64,000 nucleotides of DNA from NCBI RefSeq assembly GCF_008727875.1, contig NZ_VTWS01000008.1, forward strand, positions 186,001 through 250,000, read 5' to 3'. This document shows positions 59,912-64,000 of this stretch, in pieces. The DNA comes from Larkinella humicola. GTDB taxonomy: Bacteria > Bacteroidota > Bacteroidia > Cytophagales > Spirosomataceae. The notes under the pieces are model-generated. The model was not told the DNA's origin, ran no database searches, and worked only from the letters and a program-made list of their open reading frames with translations. A program made the position numbers and the translations under genes. The first letter of the stretch is position 1. Each line of letters opens with the position of its first letter.

Positions 59912-61690
59912 TCAGTGAGCCGACTGCAGAGCTTCCAGCGCCCCGGCCAGATACACCAGCGGAGCGTTCCAGTTGATCGCAATTTCATTGGACGCGTAGG
60001 AACAGGACGCATCGATGAACAGCTCATCCGCCGACGTGGCCGTGTAGCCTTCGCACTTGTCCTGTTTCGGTGCATTGCCGTTGGGACCGCCCGACAACAG
60101 GCCCGGAACGGGGGCTTCAATCCCATCGGCTACCGAGGGCCGGTGGTGCGGATTCATGACCGGCTTATCGCCAAAACCGGTGACGAAGCAATAACCGGTG
60201 GCATTGCGGCCCAGCAAATAATCGAAGTTGGTCAGGGCGTTGCGCAGGTATTTTTTGTCGTTCGTCAAGCGATACGCCTGAACCAGCGCAATGCCCTGAT
60301 TGGCCGCGACCGCGCTACTGCCCCAGATGTAATCCTGTGCCGACTTGCCCATGACGGTTTGGTACGCCTGTTTTTCAACGTCACGAATCAGTTCGTCGGC
60401 AAAACCGGTCAGCCGTTTTTTCAGTTGCGGGAGGTCCTGCCGACCCCGTGGCGTCAGGATCTTTTCAAACCGGGCCAGGGTGTAATACCCCAGCAGTCGC
60501 ACCTGCGCCCAGGAAGGCAAGGGCATTTTGTCGTCCGGAAACAGGTTGACCGCCGTATAATAGGCATCGTTCTTCGTGGTTACGTACAATTCGGCGGCAG
60601 CCCAGATCCATTCATCGCTGGCGTCGCGGTCGCCGTATTCGCCGGTGACCACATCTGGATCAAACGCTTCGTTCATCGCATTCTGTCGGTAATACTGGTC
60701 GGGGTTTTTCTTTGCCCAATTCCACGCCCGAACAGCCGCCGTCACACAGGAGTCCGACAAGCCCGGCAATTCCCGACTCAACGGTTTGAAAATCCGCCCG
60801 GCCTGCGCCATCACAGCGGCAAAGTCGAGAGCCGCCGTCACGCTTTTCTGAACGACATACCGCTCCTTCGTAGCTTGGTCGGGCATCACCATGCCGTCGA
60901 ACCGGGCATTGGTTAGTTTGTGGTAGACCCCGCCATCGGCCGGGTCCTGCATGGTCAGCATCCAGCGCAGGTTCCAGAGCGACTCGTCCAGAAGGTCCGG
61001 TATCGCGTTGTCACTTTCGGGAATAGCGGTTTTGAAGGTCTGGCAAAACTGCGGAAAGTCTTCGTAAAGCGCGAGAAGTGTTCCAGTCGTAATCCCCGAA
61101 TTGACAATGTATTTGTTGTAATCTCCGGCATCGTACCACCCTCCCGGCGACGACAGAACCGTACGCGCCGGACGCCCGTCCGAAACCGCCGAAGGATGCA
61201 CCAGCACCTGCGTATCTTCCCGGACATGACCCGCCGGACGGCTCCACGGCCCGGCGTAACGGGCGGGCAAATCCGTCGAAACCCGCTGGTAATAAAAGCC
61301 TTTCAGCGAACCGACGGCGACGGCGCGGTGAACATGGGGTTTGATATCGAAGGGATAGGAATACCCCAGACCGGGAATCAGGACGACAAACGTGCCGGTG
61401 GTTTTCAGCGCGGAGAAATCCGCCGTCCGGGCGGTTTTACCCGAAATCGCATTCTGGCGGGCTTCGCTCAGTTTGCCTTTAAAAACCGTTTTCTTCAAAT
61501 CCGGCGTAATGATCCGGAATTCACCCGAGGCATCGCCAACGACCACCGCAACTTTGGCGGCATTAGGATAAAAACCGACCTGATTCAGGCGGATGTTGGT
61601 GGATAGCGGCTGGTTTTGGGCAAAACCGGCGATCAGTACCAGCAGAAAAAACAACAAAACAGAAAACTGGGCAGGTTTAGGGAATCGCAT
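59912..61690 (-). CDS. Glycoside hydrolase family 9 (endoglucanase-like)
   Basis: A 592-aa protein with a signal peptide (…FFLLVLIAGFAQ). An N-terminal Ig-like CelD_N domain (about 30-115, IRLNQVGFYPNAAKVAVV) leads into the (alpha/alpha)6 barrel. GH9 marks are SSPGGWYDAGDYNKYIVNSG with the two catalytic Asp, NPHHRPSVADG with the active-site His-Arg, and SYASNEIAINWNAPLVYLAGAL with the general-acid Glu. All catalytic residues are present. GH9 enzymes cut beta-1,4-glucans. It is a single gene with no SusCD beside it, so its role in a larger locus is unclear. Confidence 0.93.
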   Translation of the reverse strand: MRFPKPAQFSVLLFFLLVLIAGFAQNQPLSTNIRLNQVGFYPNAAKVAVVVGDASGEFRIITPDLKKTVFKGKLSEARQNAISGKTARTADFSALKTTGTFVVLIPGLGYSYPFDIKPHVHRAVAVGSLKGFYYQRVSTDLPARYAGPWSRPAGHVREDTQVLVHPSAVSDGRPARTVLSSPGGWYDAGDYNKYIVNSGITTGTLLALYEDFPQFCQTFKTAIPESDNAIPDLLDESLWNLRWMLTMQDPADGGVYHKLTNARFDGMVMPDQATKERYVVQKSVTAALDFAAVMAQAGRIFKPLSRELPGLSDSCVTAAVRAWNWAKKNPDQYYRQNAMNEAFDPDVVTGEYGDRDASDEWIWAAAELYVTTKNDAYYTAVNLFPDDKMPLPSWAQVRLLGYYTLARFEKILTPRGRQDLPQLKKRLTGFADELIRDVEKQAYQTVMGKSAQDYIWGSSAVAANQGIALVQAYRLTNDKKYLRNALTNFDYLLGRNATGYCFVTGFGDKPVMNPHHRPSVADGIEAPVPGLLSGGPNGNAPKQDKCEGYTATSADELFIDASCSYASNEIAINWNAPLVYLAGALEALQSAH

Positions 61691-61706
61691 GGACGTAGGT
61701 TTTAGT

Positions 61707-61714
61707 CAAATCTA
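61707..61714 (-). promoter_or_regulatory. -7 element TAGATTTG for the GH9 gene
   Basis: The minus strand carries an exact TAnnTTTG match 17 nt before the GH9 start codon, implying a very short leader. No -33 element is evident. Confidence 0.35.
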
Positions 61715-61795
61715 CAACGATTCCGGGCGTTTAGGGCTTTTTCAGGTTCAAATTGGATGAGAAAGCAGGCTTTGAACCCGATTCGTATCCATTCC

Positions 61796-62353
61796 TTAAA
61801 CCGCCCCTACATACTCTTTCAAATGACACCGGAGCGTTCGCAGCGATTGCATGATGTGGTATTCGACGGTTCGTTCCGGGATGCAAAGCTGAGCCGAAAT
61901 TTCACGAACGGAGTGGTTTTCCATCCGGTTCAGCCGGAAAATCTGCCGGGTTTTATCGGGCAGATGCGCAATGCCTGACTCCAGAGCCTTGGTCAGATCA
62001 TCGTAAGCCAGCAAATCTTCGGTATGGCAGTCGTGGTCGGACAGGCTGGCAATCTTGAAATTTTCGTATTTCTGCCGAATCAACAGGGCTTTGATGTGAT
62101 TCAGTATTTTGTATTTGACCGCTCCAAATAAATATTTCTTCAGGTCTTCAATCTGAATGATCTCCCGCCGTTCCCACAAGTCGACGAAAAGGTCCTGAAC
62201 CAGTTCCTCAGCGTTCTCCTGCGAATACAATTTCTTCCGGGCCACCCCAAAAAGTGGATGCCAGTATTTGCGGTAAATCGCCTGAAAAGCCTCTTCGTCC
62301 CCAGTTTGGAAGAGTTTTACCAAAACGGCATCACATAAAACCGAGTAGTCCAT
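61796..62353 (-). CDS. ECF-type RNA polymerase sigma factor (Bacteroidota FecI-like)
   Basis: About 185 aa from ATG 62353 (MDYSVLCDAVLVKLF). Region 2 reads EAFQAIYRKYWHPLFGVARKKL and AEELVQDLFVDLWERREII; region 4 reads LPDKTRQIFRLNRMENHSVREI and AQLCIPERTVEYHIMQSLRTL. This is the RpoE/SigK-like group typical of Bacteroidota, where such sigma factors are held by FecR anti-sigma proteins and switched by SusC receptors with an N-terminal signalling domain. The divergent gene downstream encodes a FecR-like stump and a SusC. Confidence 0.92.
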   Translation of the reverse strand: MDYSVLCDAVLVKLFQTGDEEAFQAIYRKYWHPLFGVARKKLYSQENAEELVQDLFVDLWERREIIQIEDLKKYLFGAVKYKILNHIKALLIRQKYENFKIASLSDHDCHTEDLLAYDDLTKALESGIAHLPDKTRQIFRLNRMENHSVREISAQLCIPERTVEYHIMQSLRTLRCHLKEYVGAV

Positions 62354-62728
62354 AGAAGATAGCGATAGTGGGTCTGCCTGAACATTTTTGCGGAGGATAC
62401 TCCCCAAAAAGAATAAATTATTATTCTAAGATTCCCATTTTATGCCTGCACGCTATCCTGTACTTACCTGTGTTTACGTACCCGTAAAATGAGTCGCATT
62501 AAGCCAGCACTTGGTTTCGTCCTATTTTAGTTTGGCATTTTCTTACCGGCTGGGCGTAGCCTCTAGCCCCCTCCTATAACAAAACAAAGAATTTTTAGGA
62601 ATTCCTGTCACAATAATATAAATATTTAATTATTTAACAGTACGATTTGCGGTTTCTCTTTTCAAGATTGACGTAACGGTATAGTCAATCCTTTTCCTCT
62701 ACCAACGATTCCGGGTTTGTGACTGAGA
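62354..62728. other. 375-nt divergent gap between sigma factor and FecR-like gene
   Basis: No gene is seen. The middle (62590-62640) is AT-rich, ending in TACGATTTG (62642-62650), which has one base too many for the TAnnTTTG consensus. Confidence 0.4.
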
Positions 62729-62980
62729 ATGCAAACGAATCACAAAAGCTTTTTGGAACTGCTTCAGCGCTACATGGATGGCGTCTGTTCATCTGAAGAA
62801 AAACAGATGATGGACTATTGGTATAGTTTGCTGGATCAGGATCACGAAGAAAAAACCGGTAGCCTTTCCAGACAGCAACTGGAGGAACTGCTCTGGACGA
62901 AAATTCAGCACCGGGTTCAGCGGGAAAACGAAACTGATACTCACACAATCAATCTCAAATGGTGGCAGCATGACGGATAA
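62729..62980 (+). pseudogene. Truncated FecR-type anti-sigma factor, N-terminal part only
   Basis: 83 codons from ATG 62729. The sequence FLELLQRYMDGVCSSEEKQMMDYWYSLLDQ and LSRQQLEELLWTKIQHRVQ resembles the cytoplasmic sigma-binding N-terminus of Bacteroidota FecR proteins. A full FecR is about 300-380 aa and goes on to a transmembrane helix and periplasmic FecR domain; both are missing here, since the frame stops at 62978-62980 and a SusC gene begins at 63199. It may be a decayed gene or a soluble anti-sigma. The position between ECF sigma and SusC supports the FecR reading. Confidence 0.55.
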
Positions 62981-63050
62981 AGCCCAGTTGCTCCAAGACC
63001 TTTTCCTTTTTTTCACTAAACCCAAGACCTATGCGTACGACCCTCTACCG

Positions 63051-63146
63051 ATGCCCCCGAAAGTGGCCCAACCGATTCTGATCGGCTCCGCCATGATTTG
63101 CTCTTTTCCGTTGAATCAAGCACCGAACTTTCTGACTGTAAGCTAG
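63051..63146 (+). other. Short frame, possible relic of a signal peptide
   Basis: A 31-codon frame reads MPPKVAQPILIGSAMICSFP, then LNQAPNFLTVS and stop. It looks like a hydrophobic secretion-signal-like segment cut short just before the SusC gene. An overlapping frame from 63031 begins MRTTLYRCPRK. It could be debris from a deletion that also removed most of FecR. Weak evidence. Confidence 0.2.
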
Positions 63147-63198
63147 TTCGTAAACAGCAAAAAATTACCCATTGTTCTACTTCCTTAACAAAAAAGCA

Positions 63199-64000
63199 AT
63201 GAAAAAACGCTTACAATTCATACCCATACCGGGTACTTTCATTCGGGCTTCGCTCCTGTTGTGCCTGTTGATGCTGGCCGTAACGGGTCTGTATGCGAAT
63301 GAAAATGCCCCCCTCGACCGGCCCATCACCGGCACCGTTAAAGATGAAAAAGGCGAAGGATTGCCAGGTGTCAGTGTCGTGCTGAAGGGCTCCACCAAAG
63401 GAACGTCCACCAATGCCGACGGCAGCTACCGCCTGGATGTTCCGGAGAACAACGCCACCCTGATTTTCTCCTTTGTCGGCTACCTGTCCAAAGAAATTTC
63501 GGTTGGCAACCAGACCCGTGTCGATGTTCAACTGGCGACCGACAACAAGGCACTCGAAGAAGTGGTTGTTGTGGGGTACGGTTCACAGCGGAAGCAGGAT
63601 ATTACCTCCGCCGTCTCGGTGATCAGCATGAAAGACATCGGCGAGCAGCCTTCCAACAACATGAACCAGTTGTTGCAGGGCCGGGCCGCGGGTGTGGTCG
63701 TAAAATCGAAGAGCGGTGCGCCCGGCGGTGTCTTCGAGGTGCGGGTTCGGGGTGTCGGTTCGTTGGGGGCCGGTAGCAATCCGCTGTATGTCATCGACGG
63801 TTTTGCCGTCGGAACCGACGTTGGACAAAACCTGAACCCGAACGACATCGAGAGCATTTCCGTCCTGAAAGATGCCGCTTCGACGGCTATTTATGGAGCC
63901 AGAGGTTCCAACGGGGTGGTTTTGATTACGACGAAGAATGCTAAAGAAGGAAAAACGAACATCAACTTTTCGCTTGATTACGGGATTCAGTCGCTTCCAA
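63199..64000 (+). CDS. SusC/RagA-family TonB-linked outer-membrane protein, 3' truncated by window
   Basis: The first 267 codons are present. A signal peptide (…LLLCLLMLAVTGLYAN, ending near residue 35) is followed by the regulatory-like domain GTVKDEKGEGLPGVSVVLKG, VVVVGYGSQRKQDITSAVSV and the plug with MNQLLQGRAAGVVVKSKSGA, LYVIDGFAVG and AASTAIYGARGSNGV. It lacks the N-terminal secretin/TonB signalling domain that would be needed to talk to a FecR/ECF pair, at least in the visible part. This fits the idea that the adjacent FecR is no longer functional. Confidence 0.93.
   Translation, partial: MKKRLQFIPIPGTFIRASLLLCLLMLAVTGLYANENAPLDRPITGTVKDEKGEGLPGVSVVLKGSTKGTSTNADGSYRLDVPENNATLIFSFVGYLSKEISVGNQTRVDVQLATDNKALEEVVVVGYGSQRKQDITSAVSVISMKDIGEQPSNNMNQLLQGRAAGVVVKSKSGAPGGVFEVRVRGVGSLGAGSNPLYVIDGFAVGTDVGQNLNPNDIESISVLKDAASTAIYGARGSNGVVLITTKNAKEGKTNINFSLDYGIQSLP

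Overview
The window looks like chromosomal DNA of a free-living Bacteroidota bacterium, most likely Cytophagales and Spirosoma/Larkinella-like. The reasons are several SusC/SusD pairs, a protein with a type IX-style C-terminal tail, a bacillithiol-linked YtxJ-like protein, TAnnTTTG promoter elements and moderately high GC. The placement is inferred from gene content; no rRNA or tRNA is present.

Layout. 1-16825: a glycan-utilisation locus, all on the + strand: MFS transporter (5' truncated), L-arabinose/L-fucose isomerase-like enzyme, SusC, SusD, an unassigned secreted enzyme-like protein, two tandem GH106-type (alpha-L-rhamnosidase-like) proteins and an SGNH esterase, closed by a convergent GntR/UTRA regulator. 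The content suggests a rhamnose-containing, possibly pectic, glycan. 17743-23598: housekeeping genes (YtxJ-like, small conserved protein, Kdo transferase, RsgA, sugar isomerase-like protein, cystathionine beta-synthase), interrupted by a GxxExxY gene inside inverted repeats. 23595-25339: an AT-rich two-gene AAA-ATPase/TOPRIM module, a probable transferred anti-phage or stress system, coupled by ATGA overlaps to itself and to the CBS gene. 25440-29444: methylmalonyl-CoA epimerase, IscA-like protein, thioesterase, DUF4440 protein, MetF, NarL-type regulator. 30037-37804: ScyD/E-like beta-propeller lipoprotein, outer-membrane barrel, flavoprotein, M20 peptidase, fatty-acid desaturase, zinc alcohol dehydrogenase, PepSY protein. 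37921-53202: a haem-type TonB receptor, then a SusC/SusD pair bracketed by two paralogous Asp-box (BNR) proteins. 54040-57308: threonine dehydrogenase, KBL and a DMT exporter. 57506-61690: an ELWxxDGT repeat protein and a GH9 cellulase. 61796-64000: ECF sigma factor, a stump of a FecR-type anti-sigma factor and the start of another SusC.

The most unusual features are (i) the AAA/TOPRIM island and (ii) several kinds of intergenic palindromes. These include long hairpins whose arms are degenerate short repeats, some overlapping stop or start codons; one arm sequence also brackets the GxxExxY gene and another brackets a sugar-isomerase-like gene. There is also a 66-bp bipartite hairpin pair with conserved 28-nt spacing, a 250-bp nested palindrome and a cluster of five GGTCGCGTAGCGACC-type repeats.
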